Source: Devosia sp. 2618
Lineage (GTDB): Bacteria; Pseudomonadota; Alphaproteobacteria; Rhizobiales; Devosiaceae
Direction: 5' to 3'
Assembly: GCF_040546815.1 (NCBI RefSeq)
Contig: NZ_JBEPOO010000001.1
Span: 3,658,001 to 3,722,000 of the forward strand
Length of the DNA stretch: 64,000 nt
Below, piece by piece: positions 25,347 to 32,646 of the stretch (positions are counted from its first letter, which is position 1; the number at the start of each line of letters is the position of its first letter). Below the pieces are notes generated by a model. It saw nothing but the letters and a program-made list of their open reading frames with translations. It had not been told where the DNA came from and made no database searches. The position numbers and the translations under genes are program-made.

Positions 25347-25985
25347 ATGACTCAAGACCGTCCCACCGTTCTGGAAATTACCAATGGCCTCAGCACGAAA
25401 TCTGACAAGATCAGAGCGCTGGCCAAAGCAGGCTATCTTCGGACGGAAATAGCGGAGCTTTTGGATATCCGCTACCAGCACGTCCGCAAAGTTCTTGTCG
25501 ATGCGGGCATCACCGACGGGCTTCAAAAAGAGGTCGAATTCGAGCGAACACCTGTTGCTGTTGAGGTGGACGAAGAGGTCACCTCCCCCACCTCCTGGGA
25601 GGTTTTGTTACGCGCGGGCTTTATGTTTCTCGGTGAATGGCTGCCTGAAGGCGATGGTGAACTTCGCCTGGACGCCAGAGCGCCCTCAGACTCTGGTGTC
25701 TATGCATTCATCGTGGACGATGTTGTCAGATATATCGGCCTTACTCAGCGAGGTCTTCATGCTCGCCTGGAGGGATACCGACGCGGACATGAACGCCAGA
25801 AAACGAATGCCCGAGTAAAGGCGCTCATTGCGCAATCACTCGCGGAAGGCAAGCGCGTAAAAGTGCTGGTCGCGACGCCTGAGCCGATGGCCTGGAAAGG
25901 GCTACCCATTATGACAGCCGCAGGCCTTGAGGCAGGGCTGATCTCGATGATTCAGCCGGAGTGGAATATCCTCGGCGTACGATAG
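25347..25985 (+). CDS. GIY-YIG nuclease domain protein with N-terminal HTH
   Basis: This protein has 212 residues from the ATG at 25347 (an upstream GTG at 25311 is also in frame). Residues 18-55 form a predicted helix-turn-helix (KIRALAKAGYLRTEIAELL then Y-Q-H-V-R-K-V-L). Residues 115-141 carry the GIY-YIG core as GVYAF ... RYIGLTQRGLHAR, and a terminal PEWN supplies the conserved Asn. Such enzymes cut DNA in homing, repair or restriction. The combination with an HTH suggests site recognition or self-regulation. It stands alone, so its partner and target are unknown. Confidence 0.72.
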   Translation: MTQDRPTVLEITNGLSTKSDKIRALAKAGYLRTEIAELLDIRYQHVRKVLVDAGITDGLQKEVEFERTPVAVEVDEEVTSPTSWEVLLRAGFMFLGEWLPEGDGELRLDARAPSDSGVYAFIVDDVVRYIGLTQRGLHARLEGYRRGHERQKTNARVKALIAQSLAEGKRVKVLVATPEPMAWKGLPIMTAAGLEAGLISMIQPEWNILGVR

Positions 25986-26005
25986 AAGAGTGCCACCACG
26001 CAATC

Positions 26006-26644
26006 TCAGTTTTTCGGCTTTATACGCTCCCGCATCAGCTTCTTCAGCCGCGCCTCGGACTTTTCGAGCATGACCTGATAATCCGCGATCATTTTACGAT
26101 GATAGTCCGGGTTCGACTCCATCATCCCCCTCATTTGCCGAATGGATCGCATGAGCATCAAACCCTTAGCTCGGTGATGCCAGATGTCGAGATTTTCAGG
26201 GTCGCGATTGAGCGGCCCCGTGATTTTGACGGCCAGCTTGATCTCATTGAATAAGGCTGTCGGCGTCTGGTCCGGGTTCTCAGCTAGGAACAGGATTTCT
26301 GCGAACAGATCATGAGCCGTTTCCTCGGAGGCACCATGCAGACGAGGCAAAAGCCGCTCAAGCTCTTTTAGTGTGCGGCTGCTGGCAAAGGTGTAGCGCG
26401 CATCGGAGCTCGCCAGCCAGTCGAGATACTCCTTGGGGTTTGGATAGTAGCGGATATCGGTCAGGCGCTTCCTGATCAGCGCATAGAGCTTGAACACGGT
26501 ATTGGGCGCGCGTCCGCCGCGCTTAGGAAGCGCGCGCAGCGCCTCGCTTCCGGTGAGGCCTTCCGCATAGGCCTTGATCATCTTCTCGATCTGATAATCG
26601 GAAAGCCGTTGCCCCACGAGGTAGCGGCCTGCACCCTTTGCCAT
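26006..26644 (-). CDS. Hypothetical helical protein with HTH-like N-terminus
   Basis: This 212-residue basic protein is not recognised. Residues 12-45 (QRLSDYQIEKMIKAYAEGL then T-G-S-E-A-L-R-A-L) resemble a transposase-type HTH followed by RAPNTVFKLYALIRKRL. The remainder is mostly helical and rich in Leu, Arg and Met, without catalytic motifs. It is transcribed away from the integrase operon, sharing the AT-rich 270-base region 26645-26913 that contains nested palindromes and a LexA-type box. That position would suit a regulator of integration or excision, but this is only inferred. Confidence 0.5.
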   Translation of the reverse strand: MAKGAGRYLVGQRLSDYQIEKMIKAYAEGLTGSEALRALPKRGGRAPNTVFKLYALIRKRLTDIRYYPNPKEYLDWLASSDARYTFASSRTLKELERLLPRLHGASEETAHDLFAEILFLAENPDQTPTALFNEIKLAVKITGPLNRDPENLDIWHHRAKGLMLMRSIRQMRGMMESNPDYHRKMIADYQVMLEKSEARLKKLMRERIKPKN

Positions 26645-26806
26645 ATCTTCGCGCCCGGCGCTTCACTTGCAACTTTTGCCCAAGGACTAGCGCGGAAAAG
26701 TTTAGAATTTCCCGATGTTTAGCGGCGATGCGCGCACCCAAAAGCTGCCGTCAGCTAAGAAGCCTCGACTTGATTTTGTAAATTTCAGGTCTTTATTTCG
26801 TAAATT

Positions 26807-26855
26807 AGAACAAGCACTTGACCGAGATAAAAGGAATTTATTCCTTGCTTGTTCT
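26807..26855. repeat. Nested palindromes in the integrase-operon promoter region
   Basis: The outer arms AGAACAAGC (26807-26815) and GCTTGTTCT (26847-26855) are perfect 9-base complements. Inside, AAGGAAT (26831-26837) and ATTCCTT (26840-26846) form a second perfect stem with a 2-base loop. The right outer arm contains the first half of the LexA-type box. Confidence 0.75.
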
Positions 26856-26873
26856 GCATTCGTTCTATATTCT
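26845..26873 (+). promoter_or_regulatory. Predicted promoter of the integrase operon
   Basis: A TTGCTT -35 (26845-26850) and TATTCT -10 (26868-26873) are 17 bases apart. The spacer holds the GTTC-N7-GTTC box. The start codon at 26914 has a strong AAGGAGG at 26901-26907. Confidence 0.5.
26851..26865 (+). promoter_or_regulatory. LexA-type box in the integrase-operon promoter
   Basis: GTTC-TGCATTC-GTTC matches the alphaproteobacterial LexA site GTTC-N7-GTTC. It lies between predicted -35 and -10 elements, where a bound repressor would block transcription of the small gene and the recombinase. Confidence 0.6.
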
Positions 26874-26913
26874 AACCCATCAAAACATCGCTCAATAAGA
26901 AAGGAGGCCACCG

Positions 26914-27237
26914 ATGTTGAATAAAGGACAAATCGGCCTCTCTAAGGAGGCTACCCCTTCCCCTGAGATCGCCGCAGACTTCGCTAGGTACAAAGCCGAG
27001 CTGGCGGACCTCGATATGTCCGAGGAGCAGCAGGAGGAATTCCTGCGCACGCTCTGGGACATTCTAAACACCATGGTCCGCCTCGGCTTCGATGTCAGCA
27101 GCTTTGATCTCTGTGGGCAACTTCAGCACGGATTCAATGAGTTGGCCGCACCCGACTCGCGCGATGTAGACTCCATGCAGGCAATCGGCATGGAGCAGAC
27201 GAGCGAGCAAAAGGAGGCGCGCAATGGCAACGAATAA
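26914..27237 (+). CDS. Small acidic protein preceding the integrase
   Basis: This 107-residue acidic protein is preceded by AAGGAGG at 26901-26907. Residues 20-55 (FARYKAELADLDMSEEQQE followed by E-F-L-R-T-L-W-D-I-L) resemble the short N-terminal part of many small phage and integrase-linked proteins. No enzyme motif is present. It overlaps the recombinase start by 14 bases and is therefore co-expressed with it. A recombination directionality factor would often sit here, but those are usually small and basic, so the role remains open. Confidence 0.6.
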   Translation: MLNKGQIGLSKEATPSPEIAADFARYKAELADLDMSEEQQEEFLRTLWDILNTMVRLGFDVSSFDLCGQLQHGFNELAAPDSRDVDSMQAIGMEQTSEQKEARNGNE

Positions 27238-28831
27238 GGCAGCAAAGAAGACAGGCGGACACGATAAGCAGGCAGTCATTTACTGCCGCGTGTCCTCGAT
27301 CAAACAAGCCACCGTGGGCGATGGCCTGCGTAGCCAGGAAACGCGTTGCCGCGACTACGCCAATATGAAGGGCTACGAAATCATCGCTGTGTTCAGCGAT
27401 GATGTTTCAGGCAGCCGCGTTGACCGCCCCGGCATGAAAGAGATGCTGGCCTTCACACGAAAGCGCCGCGCGGTTGGCACGATTGTCCTGATTGACGATG
27501 TATCGCGTCTGGCACGCGATCTCTCCGCGCACCTTAAGCTGCGCGCGGACATTGCTAATGCAGGCGGCGTTCTTGAATCCCCCTCTATAGAGTTTGGGGA
27601 AAGCTCAGACTCTCTGCTGATCGAAAACCTGCTCGCTTCTGTTTCGCAGCATCAGCGTCAGAAGAATGGTGAGCAAACCAAGAACCGCATGAAGGCCCGC
27701 GTTCAGAATGGCTATTGGACCATGCAGGCCCCGGCAGGTTATCGCTATCAGCGTGTCAGCGGACGCGGCAAAATGCTCGTGCGCGACGAGCCTGCGGCCT
27801 CCGTCGTGATTGAAGCGCTGGAAGGTTTCGCGTACGGGCGGTTTGAAAATCAGGCTGCCGTACAGCGTTTCCTTCAAGACAACCCCCTCTTCCCCAAAGA
27901 CAAGACCGGACGCATCGTGCATCAGCGCGTCGCCCTTATGCTCAATCAGCCGCTCTATGCTGGCTATCTGCACATGCCGAGTTGGGACATTTCTCTCCGG
28001 CAGGCGCAACATGAGCCGCTGGTGAGCTTTCAGGTCTATCAGCGCATTCAGGAGCGGCTGGCAGGGGGCGTTTACGCGCCGCGCCAGCAAAACCTCAACG
28101 AAGATTTCCCGTTGCGGGGCTATGTGGCCTGCGCTGATTGCGGGAACCCCTTCACGGCCTGCTGGTCGAAAGGGACGCACTCAAAGCACCCTTATTATCT
28201 TTGCTCCAAGCGCGGCTGCATCAGTTATGGCAAGTCGATCCGCCGGGCGAAGATCGAGGGCGAATTTGAGGACATCCTGAAATCCCTCACCCCAAGCGAA
28301 TCCTTATTCAAGCTCGCAACCATGATGTTCAAAGACCTCTGGGATTCGCGCCAGGCCCGCGCCACGAGCGAAGCCAAGGCGTTGAAATCCGAGCTGGTTA
28401 AGGTTGAAAAGCAGGTTGATCAGCTTCTTGAGCGCATCCTTGAGGCCAAGGTGCCGAGCGTCATTGCCGCCTATGAAAGCCGCATCCAGACGCTGGAAGA
28501 GCAGAAGGTGGAAATCGTGGAACGGATGCGCGATTCCGGTCGGCCTAAAAACACCTTTGACGGTTCACTTAGAACGGCGCTGTCTTTTCTCGCAAACCCT
28601 TGGAATCTGTGGGGTTCGGGGCAGCTTGAACTGCGCAAAACAGTGCTCAAACTGGTGTTTGCCGACCATCTGACCTATTCACGTTCAGAAGGTTTTAGAA
28701 CGGCAAATTTTACCTTACCATTCAATATGTTAGCAGCGATTTCCGGTGATAAAAAAGGAATGGCGCGCCCTAAGAGATTCGAACTCCTGACCCCCAGATT
28801 CGTAGTCTGGTGCTCTATCCAGCTGAGCTAA
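27224..28831 (+). CDS. Large serine recombinase (element B integrase)
   Basis: This 535-residue protein has a resolvase domain with catalytic Ser24 in YCRVSSIKQ, a Recombinase domain, a zinc ribbon (CADCGNP ... YYLCSKRGC) and a coiled coil at about 375-440. The AAGGAGG at 27211-27217 fixes the start. The last 25 codons run through the att core and antisense through the tRNA-Arg gene, ending inside it. The C-terminal residues (from M-A-R-P-K-R-F-E-L-L) are thus tRNA-derived and would change on excision. It should catalyse integration at the tRNA-Arg 3' end. The LexA-type box upstream suggests SOS-linked expression. Confidence 0.92.
   Translation: MATNKAAKKTGGHDKQAVIYCRVSSIKQATVGDGLRSQETRCRDYANMKGYEIIAVFSDDVSGSRVDRPGMKEMLAFTRKRRAVGTIVLIDDVSRLARDLSAHLKLRADIANAGGVLESPSIEFGESSDSLLIENLLASVSQHQRQKNGEQTKNRMKARVQNGYWTMQAPAGYRYQRVSGRGKMLVRDEPAASVVIEALEGFAYGRFENQAAVQRFLQDNPLFPKDKTGRIVHQRVALMLNQPLYAGYLHMPSWDISLRQAQHEPLVSFQVYQRIQERLAGGVYAPRQQNLNEDFPLRGYVACADCGNPFTACWSKGTHSKHPYYLCSKRGCISYGKSIRRAKIEGEFEDILKSLTPSESLFKLATMMFKDLWDSRQARATSEAKALKSELVKVEKQVDQLLERILEAKVPSVIAAYESRIQTLEEQKVEIVERMRDSGRPKNTFDGSLRTALSFLANPWNLWGSGQLELRKTVLKLVFADHLTYSRSEGFRTANFTLPFNMLAAISGDKKGMARPKRFELLTPRFVVWCSIQLS
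28759..28769. other. Attachment-site core at the tRNA-Arg 3' end
   Basis: AATGGCGCGCC covers the CCA end and discriminator of tRNA-Arg plus two flanking bases, and is identical to 10560-10570. It marks the right end of element B. Confidence 0.65.
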
Positions 28832-28837
28832 GGGCGC
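28761..28837 (-). tRNA. tRNA-Arg(ACG)
   Basis: This 77-base gene includes an encoded CCA. The acceptor arms GCGCCCT and AGGGCGC pair over seven bases. The D-arm is GCTC ... GAGC. The anticodon stem CCAGA/TCTGG encloses the loop CTACGAA with anticodon ACG (plus-strand 28801-28803). The T-arm is AGGAG/CTCTT with TTCGAAT. The ACG anticodon is normally edited to ICG and reads CGU, CGC and CGA. The gene is intact although an element is integrated at its 3' end. Confidence 0.96.
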
Positions 28838-28963
28838 GCACTGCCGGTCGAGACCGGCTGTTCAGACGGAGCGGAAAGCTCAACTGCCTGAAGCGGCGCA
28901 ACCCATACATGGGTGATCCGGGGTTGGCAAGCGCGTGTGACAGTTTTTGTGTGGGAGTTTTGG

Positions 28964-30394
28964 CTATTGGCTCAATAGCAGGGCCGAAGGCAGCCACAGG
29001 TCGAAGCGCGTGCCGGTCGGTTGATCGACAAAGATCAGCCGTCCGCCGTGGGATTCACTGATTTCGCGGGCGATGGCGAGACCGAGGCCGGTGCCGCCAG
29101 CGCGAGCCGAGCCTTCAAACGCGACGAACAAATTGTCGCGGGCCCTTTGCGGCAGACCGGGGCCATTATCGCTGACGGAAAGGGTCACGCCCTCGGAATC
29201 ACTGGACATCGACACCGTTACCTGCGGCGCGGTGACGGCAGAGCCGGACGCTTCAAGCGCTTCGCGAGCGTTCTTGAGCAGGTTGAGGAAGACGCGGCCC
29301 AATTGGGCGGCATCGACATTGAGGGTGAGGGTTTCGGCGATCTGGTTGCTGAACACGATGCTGGGGTGCCCGACGAGGCGGGCATCAAAGGCGGCGTCTT
29401 CAATCAGACCGCGCATTTCGACCGGCACCATGACCGGAGGCGCCGCCGATTCGCGGCCATAATCGAGTACCGACTGCGCAAAGCCGATGGCGCGATCGAG
29501 TGTGGTCACCAGACGCGGGGCGAGGCGCTGCACTTTTGGATCGTCGAGCGTTGCCACCTGATCGGACAGCAATTGTGCTGACGTGAGGGTATTGCGCAGG
29601 TCATGATTGATCTTGGCGACGGCCAGCCCCAGATCGGCCAGGTGGCGGCGCTGGCGCAGCATGGAAAAGAGATCTGATTCCATGGCCGCCAGTTCGCGCT
29701 CGACGATGCCGATCTCGTCGCGTCGCGCCGAGGGCACGATGACGAGGCTGGCGTTTTCGGGGGCTTGTCGGAAGGCGAGAATATTCTGGGTCAGTCGCCG
29801 GACCGGATAAATGAAGAGATAGCTGGCGAGCAAATAGAGCGCGACTGCGGTGATCGCGGCGATGGCCAGCGAGACGATGCCGATCTGGCGGGAATAGTCG
29901 AGCATGTCCTGCCGTAGCGGGCGCTCGCTCATCAGCAGCTCGACGAGATTTTCTTCGATATCGCCCTCGCCGACGATGCGCAGGGTTCGACCGGGGCCGG
30001 CAAACAGCGTGTCCATCGCACCGGCAATCAAGGTCATGATATCGCGCTGGCGCATGTCGGCGGTGACGACCACATCGGGCGTTACAGGATTGGCGAGCTC
30101 GATCAGCTGGCTTTGGCCTTCACGGCGGTAGACGATGGCGTAGGCGCCGGCGGAGGTCAGCAGACGGTCGGTCAGATCACGCGGGACGGCCATCACATCG
30201 GGCACAGCGTCGAGCACGCGCGCCGCCACCACACCGACGCGCAGGCGGTCGTCGAGCCAGCTCGCCCGGAAATTGGCAAGAGAGGGGAGATAAACGACGA
30301 TTTCGACCAGAAGTATCACCGCGCTGATGGTCGCGATGAGCTTGATCGATAGGCCCGATAACCAGCTGGGCAAAACTCTGCGTTCGGCTTTCAT
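28964..30394 (-). CDS. Membrane sensor histidine kinase
   Basis: This 476-residue protein has membrane segments at about residues 17-37 and 171-195 enclosing a periplasmic sensor domain of about 130 residues, then a HAMP-like linker. The phospho-accepting His264 lies in KINHDLRNTL. The ATPase domain has NLLKNAREAL (N box), SDNGPGL (G1) and GGTGLGLAIA (G2). No response regulator is adjacent, so it is an orphan kinase in this window. It is the first chromosomal gene after the tRNA and reads toward it. Confidence 0.88.
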   Translation of the reverse strand: MKAERRVLPSWLSGLSIKLIATISAVILLVEIVVYLPSLANFRASWLDDRLRVGVVAARVLDAVPDVMAVPRDLTDRLLTSAGAYAIVYRREGQSQLIELANPVTPDVVVTADMRQRDIMTLIAGAMDTLFAGPGRTLRIVGEGDIEENLVELLMSERPLRQDMLDYSRQIGIVSLAIAAITAVALYLLASYLFIYPVRRLTQNILAFRQAPENASLVIVPSARRDEIGIVERELAAMESDLFSMLRQRRHLADLGLAVAKINHDLRNTLTSAQLLSDQVATLDDPKVQRLAPRLVTTLDRAIGFAQSVLDYGRESAAPPVMVPVEMRGLIEDAAFDARLVGHPSIVFSNQIAETLTLNVDAAQLGRVFLNLLKNAREALEASGSAVTAPQVTVSMSSDSEGVTLSVSDNGPGLPQRARDNLFVAFEGSARAGGTGLGLAIAREISESHGGRLIFVDQPTGTRFDLWLPSALLLSQ

Positions 30395-30439
30395 CTCCGC
30401 TCATTATATGGAAACGCGAGGGTGGCGTAAGCCCCCGCG

Positions 30440-31861
30440 TCACGCCATCAGGCGGCCAATGACGGGAATTCGGGCGATCCCCTTGCCAGCAGGTTGCTGG
30501 GACTGAAATTGCTCAGCCAGATCGACCAGCGTGGCGGCAATGCTTGGCTGCGGCAAGGCCAGCCGATTGAGGCTGCCAAGCGTCGTGCCAGATGTCGCGG
30601 CGATGGAGAGCAGCGCGATCAGTTCGCTGGCGCCCAGGCCGACGGCACCGGCTCCGATGATGGTGCCCTTATGACCCGCGAGGAGTTTCACCGTGCCGCC
30701 CGCAGCGCCAGCGGCGCGGTCGGTTTCGTGCTCGGCCAGATTGCTGCGGAGGATGGTCTGGCCGCTGCGAAGGGTTTCTTCCTCAAGCAGGCCGGTTTGC
30801 GCGAGAGCGGGCTGGGTCTGGACGAGGCGCACACTTTGCGCAGGCTCTAGGCGACCATTGCCGAGGCCTGCCAGGCGCTCAATGAGGAGGCTGGCCTGTC
30901 GGTCGGCGATATGGGGCTGATCGGCGCCTGCGGCGCCGCCAAGGGCCGTGATGCGGTTGCTGGACGTCTGGCCGTCGGTATCGAGTTTCAGAAATTGCGG
31001 CCGGGACGTTTCAAAGCGCAGCTTGGCCTTGTCGAGCAGGCCCGCGTCGAGCAGTGGCTGGCGGCCCATGGCGACGAGAATATGAGAAGCATCGAGCGCG
31101 TCCTCGGCGCCGTCGCGCAGAATCGCCACGCCGATGCCCTGCTTGCGCGGATTGATGGCGGTGACGACGCTGTTCTCGAGAATCGCCACGCCTTCATTGC
31201 GCAGGTGCTGCAGCAGGATGGCGACGAGTTCGGGATCAAAGCCGGTCAGCAGACCGTCCTGCGGCACCACCGTGACCATTGAACCCATCCGGCGATAGGC
31301 CTGCGCCAGTTCAAGCGCGGCCGGGTCGCCGCCGATCACCACCAGGTGGCTCAGCTTGCGCAGATTATCGGCAATGGTGTCGGGCGTGAAAAAAGCGATC
31401 TGGTCGAGACCGGGCAATAGGGGAGCGACGGGCTCGGAGCCGGTGGCGAGGGCAAACTGGCGGGCGCGGATGGTGGTTTCGCCAATGCGCAGGGTTTGCC
31501 GGTCGATGAAAGCGGCTTCGCCGATCAGGATCGTGATGCCCAGCGCCTTGAGCCGCTCATGGTCGTCGCGCGGCGCAATGGCCTCGGCGATGGCAAGGCT
31601 ATGGTCACTGATATTGCGAAAGTTGGGCTTGGGCTCGGCATTGTCGAGGCCGACCTGACCGGCGCTGCGGATGGCTTGTGCGCGTTCGGCAGAGGCCATA
31701 AAGGCGGCGCGGCGCAGGCGAGCGGCAGGATGATCATTGTCATCGCTAGCGCGCGGCAGCAAAACCACGCTGAGGCCGCGCTGACGTGCCTTTACGGCAA
31801 GGCTGATGCCGACAGCACCAGCGCCGATGACGCAGAGGTCTGGTTTGAGGATGTCCGCCAT
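30440..31861 (-). CDS. Pyridine nucleotide-disulfide oxidoreductase-like flavoprotein without the redox cysteines
   Basis: This 473-residue protein has an N-terminal FAD-binding GAGAVGISLAVKA, an NAD(P)-binding VVIGGDPAALELAQAYRRMG and ATGSEPVAPLLPG, as in lipoamide dehydrogenase or mercuric reductase. The usual CxxxxC disulfide near residue 45 is missing, because the region reads AARLRRAAFMASAERAQA. Disulfide reduction is therefore unlikely, and a different NAD(P)H-dependent role is expected. It is adjacent to the kinase on the same strand with 45 bases between. A function cannot be assigned further. Confidence 0.78.
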   Translation of the reverse strand: MADILKPDLCVIGAGAVGISLAVKARQRGLSVVLLPRASDDNDHPAARLRRAAFMASAERAQAIRSAGQVGLDNAEPKPNFRNISDHSLAIAEAIAPRDDHERLKALGITILIGEAAFIDRQTLRIGETTIRARQFALATGSEPVAPLLPGLDQIAFFTPDTIADNLRKLSHLVVIGGDPAALELAQAYRRMGSMVTVVPQDGLLTGFDPELVAILLQHLRNEGVAILENSVVTAINPRKQGIGVAILRDGAEDALDASHILVAMGRQPLLDAGLLDKAKLRFETSRPQFLKLDTDGQTSSNRITALGGAAGADQPHIADRQASLLIERLAGLGNGRLEPAQSVRLVQTQPALAQTGLLEEETLRSGQTILRSNLAEHETDRAAGAAGGTVKLLAGHKGTIIGAGAVGLGASELIALLSIAATSGTTLGSLNRLALPQPSIAATLVDLAEQFQSQQPAGKGIARIPVIGRLMA

Positions 31862-31958
31862 TACCGCCAGCAGCCAGGAGAATGCCCGAGCGACTTATGG
31901 GGCGATATCGCGACGAAGACAACCGGCATCGGGCAATGAGGAAGTGTCAAGCGGCGCG

Positions 31959-31987
31959 TTGACTTGGTCCAGAGTTTTCCCTATAGA
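31959..31987 (+). promoter_or_regulatory. Sigma-70 promoter of the rpmH operon
   Basis: TTGACT (31959-31964) and TATAGA (31982-31987) are separated by exactly 17 bases, about 105 bases before rpmH. The rest of the 31862-32092 gap shows nothing else that I recognise. Confidence 0.75.
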
Positions 31988-32092
31988 CGCCACCAACCCG
32001 CACCGTGGGCGCCCAGCGCTTGATGTGTGTCCGAAATTCTTGCTTTTAGCAGAGCCCAACTAGAGGAACCGTGCCCGGCGCGGTTTGATGTC

Positions 32093-32227
32093 ATGAAGCG
32101 TACATACCAGCCATCCAAGCTCGTGCGTGCCCGTCGTCACGGTTTCCGTGCGCGTATGGCCACCAAGGACGGCCGTATCATTCTGAACCGCCGCCGCAAC
32201 CAGGGCCGCAAGAAGCTCTCGGCCTAA
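32093..32227 (+). CDS. rpmH: 50S ribosomal protein L34
   Basis: This 44-residue highly basic protein begins [19 protein letters not shown] and ends in GRKKLSA, which is the invariant L34 pattern. The upstream in-frame start at 32027 is ignored because L34 always begins at M-K-R-T. It is part of the large ribosomal subunit. It is followed after 14 bases by rnpA and then yidC, the standard bacterial order near which the origin lies in many species, although no dnaA or origin is visible here. Confidence 0.97.
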   Translation: MKRTYQPSKLVRARRHGFRARMATKDGRIILNRRRNQGRKKLSA

Positions 32228-32241
32228 GGTTACCTGGCCGG

Positions 32242-32646
32242 ATGACGGCCATGGAGCAGCCGACCAAGCCTTTGCGCCGGCTCATCAAGCGTTCGCAGTT
32301 TCAACGGGCTGCCCGGGGCAATCGCGCCGGGCGCTCTGCGTTTGGACTGCAGGCGGTGCCGACCGATATGGTCGAACCGGGTGTCGGCTTCACCGTCACC
32401 AAGAAAACCGGCAATTCCCCACAGCGCAATCGCATAAAACGCCGTCTTCGCGCGGCTGTGACAGCATGCGCGCGTGACTTTGTTCCTCACCATGACTATG
32501 TGCTGGTCGGACGAAGGGAAGCGCTGAGCGAACCCTTCGCCAAACTGGTTGCCGATCTGGGCGCGCTGCTTGTGCGCGTACACAGCCCAGCATCCACCGA
32601 TCAGCGACATTCTTCCGGCCGCGGCCCACGGAAACCCAGACAATGA
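32242..32646 (+). CDS. rnpA: Ribonuclease P protein component
   Basis: This 134-residue basic protein contains the RNR signature in SPQRNRIKRRLRA and GVGFTVTKKTGN. It binds the RNase P RNA and supports 5' maturation of tRNA precursors. The start could also be the ATG at 32251. It overlaps yidC by 4 bases (ATGA), which indicates translational coupling of RNase P protein and membrane insertase, and it follows rpmH closely. The C-terminus has an Arg- and Pro-rich extension. Confidence 0.95.
   Translation: MTAMEQPTKPLRRLIKRSQFQRAARGNRAGRSAFGLQAVPTDMVEPGVGFTVTKKTGNSPQRNRIKRRLRAAVTACARDFVPHHDYVLVGRREALSEPFAKLVADLGALLVRVHSPASTDQRHSSGRGPRKPRQ

Larger units (their letters stand above)
10560..28769. 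mobile_element. Element B: MobP-type mobilizable element with defence cargo, integrated at tRNA-Arg
   Basis: The element is about 18.2 kb and of lower GC than both flanks. Transfer genes mobC, relaxase and coupling ATPase are at the left. Nuclease and restriction-modification cargo is in the middle, and a large serine recombinase is at the right, directly against the tRNA-Arg gene. It is bounded by the AATGGCGCGCC core on both sides. There are no secretion-channel genes, so it would need a helper. Its boundaries rest on the core repeat, composition and the recombinase frames. Confidence 0.75.

Noticed and set aside
14490..26650. CRISPR array or cas genes in the defence cargo
   Set aside because: No regularly spaced direct repeats and no Cas-like proteins were seen.
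32027..32092. Extended N-terminus of L34
   Set aside because: The frame is open upstream, but L34 proteins begin at MKRTYQPS, and the region carries the leader downstream of the promoter.
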